Part shown: piece after piece, positions 20,274-31,349 of the stretch
Layout: every line of letters starts with the position of its first letter
Numbering within the stretch: position 1 is the first letter of the stretch
Assembly (NCBI GenBank): GCA_023974075.1
Contig: CM043791.1
Span: forward strand, 1,670,009-1,734,008
Source of the DNA: Chaenocephalus aceratus
Lineage: Eukaryota; Chordata; Actinopteri; Perciformes; Channichthyidae
Length of the DNA: 64,000 bases
Direction of reading: 5' to 3'
The notes under the pieces: generated by a model
The model's database searches: none
Told to the model about the DNA's origin: nothing
What the model saw: only the letters and a program-made list of their open reading frames with translations
Translations under genes and position numbers: made by a program

Positions 20274-21026
20274 CACACGCCAAATAGATTCTGTTTTGTA
20301 GTTCTACAGACATTGTTCTATGAGAAACGAAAACAATGGTAACATCGTGTTGGTGAACACTTATCAATAGATAATTGTATTTCGTGACTATAACACGGCA
20401 GTATATAAATAAAGCTGTATTGTATATCAACCCAGTCTATATATGTATATATATATATATATATACTGTTATTCCACACACGCCAAATGGATTCTGGTTT
20501 GTAGTTCTACAGACATTGTTCTGTGAGAAACGAAAACAATGGTAACATCGTGTTGGTGAACACTTATCAATAGATAATTGTATTTCGTGACTATAACACG
20601 GCAGTATATAAATAAAGCTGTATTGGATATCAACCCAGTATATACTTAAGCAATCATACATAAGCAAGCGCCTCGATCCTGCCGCAGTACTGTCGTACCA
20701 ATAATGACGTTCAAGAACGGCCTCAAGTGTATGATTGCGATTCTATAACACAAACTATCATTGTAATCAACAATATCGTAAAAATAATTTCATAATGTGA
20801 GCTAATTTGCTCCCAAACCTACGCTTTCTGCTTGAGTTAATCTCCGTCAGAAAGTAGTTCCTAGAAAGTAGTTCCCATGGTAACGATAGCCGATAAATCG
20901 AACACTCCTGCTACCCCGCTTACAGTTATTGATATAATTATAGTAAATAATATATTATTAACCAATGTATTGAAAACAATTTATTGAAAACAATTCTTGA
21001 ATTAGGCCATTTAAATATCAGAGTAA

Positions 21027-21497
21027 TCACTGTGTGGGATTAGCGGAACAAATCAAATCAGGCTGTCCATCGTGCTGAAACATGTTGGGTTCAGAATGAA
21101 GGTGGATGTTCATGCTGCCATTAAAAGTGCAATTCTTGAAACAGCTCTCCATGAACTCCATGCCAGACTTTTTTGCAGGTGGTGCTGTGGTGTTCACGGG
21201 TAGGTTATCGGAAGAGCCTTCCTCCAGTGGCCGTTTCATGGCGTGTCCCGGACCGGCAAAAAGCGCGTTGCTCCACATCTTTCTGTTGTCCAGAGATGGA
21301 GCCCAGTAGCTGCGAAGCGATGACTCATTTTTATGCCCGCTAACGGACATGATTGCTCTGGCCTCCAACCCTGCCTCCGCCAGCCGCTGTATGCAGGTGC
21401 TTCTGACGCAATGGTTTGTGTAACGCGTAGCAGTGCCAGCCTCTTCACTAATGCGGGTCATCATGGACCCCAGGCTGTTCACCCCCAAGGGCTCCAT
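21027..21497 (-). pseudogene. Crypton-type tyrosine recombinase C-terminal remnant
   Basis: Contains YTNHCVRSTCIQRLAEAGLE then ARAIMSVSGHKNESSLRSY. This is the C-terminal catalytic block of Crypton-like tyrosine recombinases (the DUF3504 domain also found in ZMYM and KIAA1958 proteins): H-x-x-R (HCVR), GH (SGHK) and the terminal Tyr (RSYW) are all present. The tail is polar. The N-terminal half is missing. Confidence 0.8.
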
Positions 21498-21804
21498 GCT
21501 ATGGAAACCACTACTTCTCCGCTGCTTTCTTGTTCCAGTTCCAGGCCCAACGGTATACCGTTTTTCTCAGACGCGGAGGGATACTGACTTGTTGTGAAAA
21601 GGCACGTTGTATTTGACCGTTGTTTGATCGTGGAATCAAACACGCCTATTGACCAATCAGAGAACTTGCTGACACCTATGTGTTATAGAATGTTATTTCA
21701 CACACGCCAAATGGATGCTGTTTTGTAGTTCTACAGACATTGACTATTAGCAGTTTATAAATAAAGCTGTATTGTATATCAGTCTATATATATATATATA
21801 TATA

Positions 21805-24602
21805 CAACACACTCTCACTCCCTAAGCGTCCAATAGCGACGTTTGGTCAGTGTCCGTGGCGTCCAATTGTGACGCTCCAAGGCTCCTTCAGCGTCATAAA
21901 GGGACGCAAATAGCTTTCAACTGATTGCAATGTATTCCCATCTGCGGCGGGATTTGACGCTCATGGAAGCACGGCATTCGTTTGTGTCGGCTGCCCTTAA
22001 AGGTAATGTGAGCGTCCATTCCCAGGAGTAAAGGATGGCAGAAGACACTACACTACCCAGAATCCCCAGCTATCGTTTGGACTACGCCATGTGCTCTGTT
22101 TGACAAACCCCGTGATAGTCCTCAAGCTCTGTGATTGGAGAGTGTGCTCCGAGGGTAAGCCGATTCTCGAACAGCACCTGAAATGGGACGGAACCACGGC
22201 AGACTGTCCAAAACTGGATTTGAACGGGTCCACCGCGTCCCCCCTCCCCCACCCCGTCCCCAGAACTACACATGCTGGCTATTCTGTTTCGCAACATGTT
22301 CTCTATGGCACGTCTCTACTGGGAGTTGTAGTTTTAAAAGACGTTTTCGTATTTCCCATAATAAGAAGTTGCCAGTATTCAACTGTGTACATCCCTGGAG
22401 GTTTAGGGGATAGGAAACACTCACATTTAAAACATATAATTAATAAATGGGTGAAAATTGCTTGTGTCCATTATGGGCAGTATTAATATATATACCCACA
22501 TGCCAGCTAAGGTCAGAAGAGCTTTATTTAACAGCTGGTCTTATGTTTGTGACCCCTGTGATAACATTACATTACATTACATTAATTGATAAGCCTGAAA
22601 CATGCACTTGTCAAGGTTCAGAGGCACATTTTGCAAATAGGGCAGTAGCCATCGATCAGCTTAAGATAAGATATACTTTATTGATCCCAAGTTGGAACAT
22701 TTGCGTTACATCAGCATGTGTAACAGTTGTAAATATGCAGTTGTGTTTATTTGAAAATCATTTAGTATAATCACACAAATTCTGTGTTTTATATTCAACA
22801 ATTCTGTGTTCTTTATTTATTGATTGTTCAATACCTGACAAGGCCGGAGATGAAATATCTACATACATCTTATAAGAGTATAATACATTATGTATAATAT
22901 CAGTTAAAATAAGTGCTTCAACATAGTTAACATTGCTGGAGGTATGCACACATATTGATAGATGTCTTGTAATGCACTATTGAGGAACCTGCAACCCAAG
23001 TTTTTCATTCAGTGCAGAACTACACCACAGTTGTGTAGGCCTAAATGATATGTCAATAAAACCTTAGAAAATCTTGAAATCTTGAAAGGGATGTGCAAAA
23101 TAGTCATTACATACAGTCTTTAATTAACTATTAGTAGAGAATAACGAGTAATGAATATACTTTATAGGGATCGTATTAATATCTAATAATAAAAATAATG
23201 AAATTCAATAACATGCTTTAACCACCAGGTGTCCCTTTATATCAGCTGTGCACCTTTATGGTGTAAATACAGCCTATCTACCAATTGGATCAAATATAAA
23301 AGTGAGCCGAATTAGTGTTGATACTGCAAGGAGACGTATTGTGTGAAAAGAAATGTAAGATGTTGTTTAATGGCTGATATATTTATGATTCACGTCACGT
23401 TTTCAGTTCCTCATGTTTGTCTAGAGGTCTTCTCATCAGGGCTCTATAAATACAGAACTACGGCAGATATGTAATATGTAATGCAGCCGAACCGTGTATT
23501 ACAATGCCGTTATGTGATGAATTTCAAAGAGAAAAGCAAGCACACTCGGAATAAAGTATTATTATTTTTTTTTTTAAATGTTTTCGGTCTGTTTCCGGTA
23601 TTTGTTAATGACGATGTGCTGTGAGATGTGAGACTGGAATTGTACAGGGGAAAAATAACGTAGGCTATCTTTAGATGCGTATTTTGTTAAACTAATATGT
23701 TTAGGCTGTGGACCAACACTATACATTGACGGGGAAGGGGGTAGCAATAAAGATAACACCATTAAACAGTTACACAACATAACAGAAATAATATCGATAG
23801 CAGCGTCCCTAGTAACCACCTTGGTAACAATGAAAACGTCGCGTTTTCCTGAAGTAATCTGTCATAACTAGCGAACTAAAGATCATGTACATCCACTGCA
23901 CACATAATCTGAAATAACAACTCATATTTCTCGCATCAAATGACATCAAACGCATTTTAATGGCCAAACTAACTTTAAAAATAGGCATTTCTTCCACCGA
24001 GAATAAACCGAAGTTCGGCCATGTTTTCTTTTTCTGCAGGGAGAAATTTGAAGATCATGTGACATAGACGCCAGCCATCGGAATGAATGGTGAAAAAAAC
24101 GGGGTTTGTCAAACAGAGCACATGGTGTAGTCCAAACGATAGCTGGGGATTCTGGGTAGTGTAGTGTCTTCTGCCATCCTTTACTCAGAAAATATATTTG
24201 TTTCTCCGAATCGAAGGGGAAAAATACAAAAGCATTGCACACAATTTAAACCAATCAATGTTGTGTAATTAACAAGGATAATCTGGTGTTTTTTAGTCGA
24301 TGAGTAGTGCAGATATCACTGTAAAATAAATCGACAGTAAGAGGAATACTTACTTCCGGGTGTACAATTCTCCGTTATCCAATGGGAATGGACGCTCACA
24401 TTGCCTTTAAGGGCAGCCGACATAAACGAATGCCGTGCTTCCATGAGCGTCAAATCCCGACGCAGATGGGAATACATTGCAATCAGTTGAAAGCTATTTG
24501 CGTCCCTTTATGACGCTGAAGCAGCCTAGGAGCGTCACAATTGGACACCACGGACACTGACCAAACGTCGCTATTGGACGCTTAGGGAGTGAGAGTGTGT
24601 TG
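21805..24602. mobile_element. Long-inverted-repeat DNA transposon A
   Basis: The left end CAACACACTCTCACTCCCTA is mirrored at 24583-24602, and homology continues inward for several hundred bases on each side, for example 22033-22115 against 24100-24185. The right arm has about 200 bases missing from the left. The interior matches element B (51546-54528). I found no matching duplication at the two flanks (left flank is TA repeat). No transposase frame is visible. Confidence 0.8.
22663..22705. repeat. Teleost actttattgatccc repeat inside element A
   Basis: Shares gataagata and ctttattgatcccaa with 6418-6470. It indicates a secondary insertion. Confidence 0.5.
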
Positions 24603-25580
24603 GGTATGCAGGTTATGTGCGTAATCTGAAATGCGTACCGTCACTTGTGTCACAAAGCGCATTTGCGTACGTACTTGTGAAGCTTTTCCAGAAGGCGGTT
24701 CGGACGACAGAGTCAGTCTCCGTGTGCACAGACGGGCTGCTGTTAACGTCGGTCTGTACAACGGACTTGTGCCCAAAACTACGCCAACCGGCTGCGGAGG
24801 GAGACTCCCCCCTTCACTGGAGAACTGCGCTAAAACAGCTGATCACAATGTTCACACTCTGTGGTCACGAAGTACTCCACTAGCCGCCCCCCCCCCCCAG
24901 ACACGCAGACAAATGTTATAATAAACAAGTATGTTAAATGGATATCTGCCTTCTTTCATTTATCTTTCCATTCCACAACAATATACATAAATAATGGCAT
25001 ATGTTGGACATAGTTCGAATGGTGATTAATTCATGATTAATTAATGTTTAAGCTGTGATTAATCTGATTAAAAATGTTAATCGTTTGACAGCCCTATTTT
25101 ATTACGATTTGTTAAAACACTGTGTTTCTTTTGATGTGAAATATTATATATTTAATTTAAATAAAAAGCAATGTTAGTTTTGTTCAAAATGTGTTAATTT
25201 AATAATATAGGCCTATGTATTTTTGAATCAAGTATTCATCTTTATTGTCTTCATTGTTAGTTTCCACATGCCTAAAACAACCTCAATATGATTCAAAAAG
25301 ATATTCAAGTTAATTCTGTTGAACCTTAATCATCAGAAGTCCCTTGTTTAGGATCACCTATGTTTAAGTAGATTTTTCTAGACCATTAGTAGACCATTTG
25401 GCTGCAAAAGGGGATCATTTAGAACTTTATCCAACATCGGCCTTCAAATGTTATCAAAAATATGCATTCAACTTAGAATTTGTTTAGGTTTCATATTTTG
25501 TCTGATTATCTTGTACACTGTAAACACAATACAACACTTCAAAGTTCATTATCACTAAAATATTAATACAAACCTATTAA
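24603..25580. other. Gene-free AT-rich spacer
   Basis: No coding signal. The phrase aatgttaatcgtttgacagc followed by ccta at about 25072 resembles a terminus of a common fish DNA transposon, but its partner end was not located. Confidence 0.4.
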
Positions 25581-25957
25581 ATAACAGGGTTGAACTCAGC
25601 ATGACGGGGTTGAATATGATAACAGGGTTGAAAGGACAACACATTTTTTCTATATGGTATGGATTTATTTAGCTGAGCAATTAATGATTATGCATTCAAT
25701 TAAAATGGAAATTCAATTGAATTACAGCTGAACTATCAAAACATTTGATACAACATGAAGTATTTAAAAACATCAAGCACAAATCCATCAAAAACATGAA
25801 TGGAATGAATCAGTCCATATGGTCAGCATTAACCACAATTCCTAATAAAATGTATAATGGTTAAATGGAACTAATTTTGATTGCTAATTTGGGCTACATA
25901 ATATTCAGTACATACGTTGAACTCTGAATATTTGTTTGTGAAGTGTTGCTTCATCCT

Positions 25958-27880
25958 TTAATCAGAAAGCCTGGCCCACACGTCTTTCTCCATGTCCATG
26001 TGTCGTGATGTCACAGGCTGAGGGGGTGGGATGAGCTCGAGCACATCATCAAACACATACCACAGCACATCCTCACCAACAGGCCAAAAGAACTGCTTGG
26101 TCCGACACGATGCATGCATTTCACTTGAACCTGTGTTTCATCCACGGCTAGGATTATTCCCTGGATACAAATCCTTATCGTACGTGACCACACACCATTG
26201 GCCCAGCACCTCTGTGTCTTCCCATTGGATGTGCGTCGGCCTCTGTGACACTGCCACTGGCACCTTCTTGAGAAAGCTGAAATGATGTGTATTCCAACAT
26301 TCACAGCGTAACTGCTTTTGGGGTAGAGCCCATACAGCTGACATCACGAGACCACTATCTCTCCTGGAGCGAGTTACCAGCTGATGGATTCGCATGTTCC
26401 TGGCACTGCTGTTAGGTTTGATGGCATCCTCTCAAGTGCCTGCTCAACTTGTTCACTGTTGACAAGAACACCTTAATCGATGTATTGGTCTCCAAAAGGG
26501 CATCGAAGAGCTCACGTGCATCTTTGATGTCCTGACCATGGCTTATTAGCATGTCAGCAGTCCTCTTCCAGGCTGCGCCAACACCACCTGGTGCTCCTTA
26601 CCATGGCTGGCCTCAAAGACATTCCAAGTCCCTGCATTAAGGCCTCTTTTCATCAGCTCAGTGCTAAAAAGAAAAAAATGGCCCTTCTGCTTGTACTGGG
26701 TCCAAGGACATCACTAAGACAGTGTACCACAGAGACATCTGGGTATGTTGCCTGCACATGATCCAGTACAGGGTGCAGATGCTCCCATATAGCGGCTGGG
26801 CTTTTGTGTTTTGATGGGGATGTTGTGGTGAAACAGGTTGGTTCTTGGAAGCCACCTCCATAAGGAACCCCTGTATGCAGTGTTGCCTGCTGGTGGGATG
26901 CTCCAAAGTGCACTGCTTGGATTTCCGAACTGTACTTGCAGGTAAAGTTCTCAGAAAAATCTACGTGAATTAGGCATTCATCAGTGGCCATGCTCTTCCT
27001 TAGCTCACGGCAGTAGGCATACTGCTGCCTAATATTAAAAGAATGCTTCTTGAACTTGCTCAGGAGTGTTTGGAGCTGCTCAGCAAGTTGCTCCTGGGTG
27101 CCCTCAACAATCTGTTTAACAGTTATCTTCACTGTTGGCCCCTCCTGGTCATTCTGTGTTGCCTTATCTTCTGTCCCCCACTGAGTAGGACACCCTTTCT
27201 GCATTATGTACTTGAGAGTGGAACTGTTTGTCTCTGCAGTGTTCACACTCCCCATACATACAGTCCTTTCTAATAGTATCACAGCACACCATGTTAGTGA
27301 GTGCCTCAAGATTTGAGGTCTCAATCAACTTCAACTGACTAAGCTTTTTCTGCCAGAAAGCTAAGATTCTCGTGCAGTTTGCACGTGTCACGGTCAGACA
27401 GGGACGGGTGCACAACCCAAAAGGGACGTTGGCGGCAAAATGCAGGGTACAGTATGAGATCCTCACATTGTTCTCTGCCAGAAACCTTCAGTGGAGGTTT
27501 CTTATTGTGTCTACAAGGAACCTTTTGTGCATCGTTACCTTGTTTCTTGTAAAGGTTTGTTTTCTCTTCCTGTAGTTATCCTGTTGACATCATCTCTTGT
27601 CCAGAAGGTCTTTACATTGTTCTCCATAGATGCATCTGCAGACCTGTCCACAGGCTTTCTGGCACATGTGCTTAGGCTGTTAGTGTTCAAGGGTTTCTGC
27701 GTTCTTTAACCCCAGTGCCTGTTCTGACCATCTCTGCAGCCTACACCTCTGACAGTCTCTCCCACAGTAACCTCAGATATGATTTGCTTATCTCTTTCAT
27801 TTCTGGTCTTTTGGTATTTTCTTTTGATGTCAGCAACAAGGGCTTCATGGAGAAGTAACGTCTTTCTGACCCTGCTGTTC
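25958..27880 (-). pseudogene. Transposase-like gene, core and C-terminal part, frameshifted
   Basis: The longest piece is 26653-27324. It has NIRQQYAYCRELRKS, CLIHVDFSENFTCKY, AVHFG and VVHCLSD. After frameshifts, WNVFEASHGK lies near 26610 and DVLWYVFDDVLELIPPPQ near 26020, with a stop at 25958-25960. D in VDFSEN, D in LSD and E in FEASHGK are candidates for a DDE catalytic triad. Similar open proteins are common as unnamed predictions in fish genomes. A Cys-rich segment (CCDTIRKDCMYGECEHC) lies upstream at about 27225-27290. At least four frame breaks make the copy dead. Confidence 0.6.
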
Positions 27881-27881
27881 A

Positions 27882-29105
27882 CAGTAAGTAAGTAAGTAAG
27901 TACAACTTTATTTATATAGCACCCTTCTCAACACGGATGTACAAAGTGCTTTACAGTACAGTACACAGGACACAATTCACAATACAACTATAAAATGTAA
28001 CCGCCCCTTAAAAATCTCTATTGAGGCCGAGGTTTTTATTATTTGGGGGAGTTTGTTCCAAAGCCTTGGGGCCAGCGCCGCAAAGGCACGGTCACCCTTA
28101 GTCTTTAGCCTGGTTCGGGGCACCCTTAGGAGGCCTTGCTCAGAGGACCTCAGGGCCCGGGTTGTGATGTGCGGGTGGATAAGGTCATTGATGTAGGCTG
28201 GGGCTTGGCCATGGACAGCTCTATATGTGAAGACCAGTACTTTGAACTGGGTTCTGAGATGGACAGGAGCCAGTGCAGGGCAGAAAGGATCGGAGTGATG
28301 TGGCATGTTTTTTTGGACCGAGTCAGTAATCTGGCTGCAGCGTTTTGGACCTGTTGTAAACCGGTGTATTGATGTTTTGTTGAGGCAGGAGAACAGAGCA
28401 TTACAATAATCAAGCCGGGATGAAATAAAGGCATGGATAGCCATCCTCCATTTCTGCGTTGGATAGAACCCCCTGAGCTTGGCAATGTTCCTGGGATGGA
28501 AAAAAAACAGGTACGGGTCAGAAGTGTTATGTGTTTGTCTAGTAGCATTGACTGATCGAAGGTTACACCAAGGGTTTTTTATGTTTGCCCACTGAATGAA
28601 CCCAGGTGGCTTGCTACCTTAGAGGCGATGTTATCAGCCGCCAAGATCAAGGACTTCCAGTTTTGATGCATTGAGCTGTAGGAAGTTGCTTGACATCCAC
28701 TCCTCAATTGCAGACAGACATGTGGATGAGGGTGTTTTACTTTTTCCATTTTGAACAGGTTTTGAAGGAGAAGTATATCTGGATTATCATCTGCGTAGCA
28801 GTGATACGAGACCCCTCAAATTGGCTAATTAAGTGGCCCAATGGGGGCATGTACAGGGCAAAAAGAAGGGGGGCTAAAAACAGAACCCTGGGGCAGGCCG
28901 CAGGATAGGGGAGTGCTATGTGATGAGAACGGGCCCACCGCCACAGAGAAACTTCTCCACTGAGGTACGAGGCAAACCACTGGAGGGCAGACCCTGAGAT
29001 GCCTACCCACTCCCTGAGTCTATCTAGCATGATGGCGTGGTCCACTGTGTCAAACGCTGCACTCAGGTCCAACAACACCAGAACCGACGCAATCGCCTGC
29101 CATCC
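27882..29105 (-). mobile_element. L2-like LINE inserted in the DDE-like element
   Basis: The 3' tail read on the plus strand is (AGTA)n, then caactttatttatatagcac and ctttacagta. Coding remnants on the minus strand are LLDLSAAFDTVDHAIMLDRL with WFASYLSGE (28737-29078), and ISSRLDYCNALF with RSSEQGLLRVPRT and APRLWNKLPQ (27977-28444). Frameshifts and a gap separate them. Confidence 0.85.
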
Positions 29106-29112
29106 GATGCCA

Positions 29113-29349
29113 TCATGAGGTCATTGGAGACCCGGAGGAGAGCTGATTCTGTGGAGTGGTGTTTTTCAGTACAATTCTTGACCAGTTCACGGACTTTAGA
29201 TCTTGGAGATTCATTATGTGCTGCTGATCGCTGGAACCTCTTTTTCTACTTTTCTTTAATTGTTTCTCCTTCCTCAGTGAACGGTTGAGTTGTTCTATTC
29301 TTCGCGCAGTTTTGTTTCTTGATCCTACGGGATGCTTTTTGCCCTCCAA
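29113..29349 (-). pseudogene. Transposase-like gene, lysine-rich linker
   Basis: 78 residues rich in Lys/Arg (RRIEQLNRSLRKEKQLKKSR), a probable coiled coil linking the basic N-terminus with the core. Downstream, the gene is interrupted by the LINE. Confidence 0.5.
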
Positions 29350-29467
29350 ACGCTGCCTAAAACAAAACCAGGCAATACATACTTAGCAAAACTCCAGCCC
29401 CATATAAACATCTAACATGATAAACTATAATATTTTAAACACAATTATAAACACTTCCATTGACACC

Positions 29468-29468
<1 letters not shown>

Positions 29469-29534
<66 letters not shown>

Positions 29535-29551
29535 CACACACACACACACAC
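29469..29551. repeat. (CA)n microsatellite
   Basis: About 80 bases of CA, with a single interruption near 29533. Confidence 0.95.
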
Positions 29552-29559
29552 CTACACCT

Positions 29560-29871
29560 AACAACATATTTCCTCTGACCTTGAGGACTCAGATCGGGCT
29601 GCACTGCATGCTGAATGTTAGGACGTTGTGGAGGAGTGTTGATATTGCTGAAAGCTTCCCTTTCTTCATGTCTTCTTTGAGCTTTCCTCCACATCGTACG
29701 CTTCTGTCGTTCAGCTCTGTCACTCAGATCACTGATAGTTTTCTTTTTCCCCTCCTCAGTATTCATTTTCCACCTCTTGCGCTCACTCCTGAGATAATTC
29801 TCCCTCCTATCTGGGTCTGCATTCCTTCTTGCCCTGTACTCTCTTTGCCTCTCTGCTGCTGGTTTTCCCAT
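29560..29871 (-). pseudogene. Transposase-like gene, basic N-terminal domain
   Basis: Starts at 29871 with MGKPAAERQREYRARRNADP then RRENYLRSERKRWK and RTMWRKAQRRHEER. This highly basic, aromatic-spaced repeat is typical of the N-terminus of the unnamed fish transposon proteins. The frame then runs into the (CA)n tract, so the usable end is about 29560. Confidence 0.6.
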
Positions 29872-30960
29872 TGTGATGTCTGAACATATTAAACATTAAA
29901 AAAAACATTAAGAATGATACAGACATTACCATTTAGTCATATAAGAAATGTCAAACATTCAACCCCGTCACAACAGTTCAACCCTGTTATAATAAGAAAT
30001 GTGACGGGGTTGACGTTCTTGACAAAAAGTAGCCATGAGACCTTGTTTAGCTAAGACATAGCACCACATGGAATTTAAGGACAATCATAAAATGGTAGTA
30101 TTTTGCACAACTATTGTTTAATTTTTCCTAAAGTACTGTTTACTATAATTAATTCATACAACAGAGTTGAAATGTTGAGCTTGACATTCTCAATCTGACA
30201 TTAAAAAAATGAAATATAGGAAAGAGAAGATACTGACACTTGCCTTTCTTTGCCGCCTTTTCCTCAATAGACTTCTGTGATGTCACTCCCTCATGCAGAT
30301 GTCACATGGACTGATCCATTATTTTAATAGGGGGGTAAAATGTATAGCGTGACGGGGTTGAACCAAACTCTGGGACGTGTGTCAATAGTGCAATTTCATA
30401 GATAATTCATGTATTTTTTTCCGATTTTTTTTTTCCTCAGTTAAAGTACACACGCATATGATTATATTAGCATCAAAATGTTGGTATAATTGGCAATTGC
30501 TATTTGTTTAATATTCAATGAATATGTGATGATGCTCAGTGCACAAATGTGTGTTGTCTACTACAAAGACAACTAATTATTATAAAACAAAAACAAAATA
30601 TATGTATTTAGTTTTACATTGTAATGCAAAACACCCTGTTCCTTTAATTCAGTGCTTTAACATATACTTTTGTAGTTTCCTTTCATATCAAATCTTTGAA
30701 GTAAGCATGGGGGACACAAAGGGCACCTGATTTAGAGAATCACTGAAATCATTTTTTTCAAATCAGGGAACTTACTTAGTTACTCTTACACCTACCTACT
30801 TTTCAGTTGGTAAAATTACATCAGATTAAGCAAACTCATTACTCCATTAGTTATTACATAAACGATCTTCGGATCTTCATAATGCATTATTGCACATGCC
30901 CATGCCCACAGGACAAAGGTTATTGAGCAGCTTCCACGTCTGAGCCGGAGCGCAGTGTAA

Positions 30961-30979
30961 CCAATCAGCAGCGGCCACA
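30961..30979 (+). promoter_or_regulatory. ER-stress-element-like site of herpud1
   Basis: CCAAT (30961-30965), nine bases, then CCACA (30975-30979). The ERSE consensus is CCAAT-N9-CCACG, so it differs only at the last base. It lies 216 bases before the herpud1 start codon. A separate CCACG is at 30934-30938 and a GC box (cccgcccc) near 31004. Known mammalian HERPUD1 promoters use ERSE sites bound by NF-Y with ATF6 or XBP1. Confidence 0.65.
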
Positions 30980-31195
30980 GAGTGTGTTGAGATAACCGAC
31001 AGCCCGCCCCCTCGCTGAAGTTGCTTACACCAGGCAGCAGGAAGACTTTTAGCACAAGTTTCTGTTTAGGCAAAATCATTTTCGTCGTTTCTTCTATGTG
31101 CAGACTGTATCGGCAGGGCTCTTTCTCTTTTGACAACTACAGTTGTCCTGAGTCGACAGTATCACCCGTAGACTACAAACTGAACGATAGTAAAC

Positions 31196-31349
31196 ATGGA
31201 TGTGGAGGACACTGAACAAAAGACGATAACTCTTCTGATAAAAAACGCCCAACCAAGCTCAGGAGGACCAAGCCGTGGAAGGCGTCTGTCCAAACTGGAC
31301 TGTGAAGGATCTAAAAAGGCATTTGTCGATCGTTTACACAACTAAACCG
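31196..31349 (+). CDS. herpud1: herpud1 exon 1, start codon, frame break in an A6 run
   Basis: ATG at 31196 opens MDVEDTEQKTITLLIK, matching the HERPUD1 N-terminus. The following CPNWTVKDLKRHLSIVY is in another frame: the six As at 31240-31245 must count as five to keep the family sequence. As written the frame stops at 31343. The donor GTGAGT at 31350 fits the corrected frame. Confidence 0.85.

Larger units (their letters stand above)
18806..21805. repeat. Series of a ~185-bp repeat unit ending in (TA)n
   Basis: Units around 18806-18971, 20282-20480, 20481-20660 and 21690-21804 share cacacgccaaatgga, tagttctacagacattg, tttcgtgactataacacggc, ataaataaagctgtattg and a (TA)n tract. The array is interrupted by the hAT element at 18972-20273 and by a Crypton remnant near 21030-21560. 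Confidence 0.75.
25584..30362 (-). mobile_element. Decayed DDE-like DNA transposon with GGGTTGAA end motifs
   Basis: A broken minus-strand gene (25958-29871) is bracketed by clusters of the motif ACAGGGTTGAA/GACGGGGTTGAA: three at 25584-25632 and four at 29958-30362. The motif is absent between the clusters as far as I can see. The outer limits are set by the motif clusters, not by verified terminal repeats. An L2-like LINE is inserted at about 27882-29105 and a (CA)n tract at 29469-29551. The superfamily name is not known to me. Confidence 0.6.

Noticed and set aside
24582..24921. Overlapping open frames at the right edge of element A
   Set aside because: No family similarity. GC-rich repeat sequence easily stays open in several frames.
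31196..31345. Short herpud1 product ending at the exon 1 stop as a real short protein
   Set aside because: The next residues after the A6 run match HERPUD1 in the neighbouring frame up to a correct splice donor, so a one-base error or mutation is the simpler reading.
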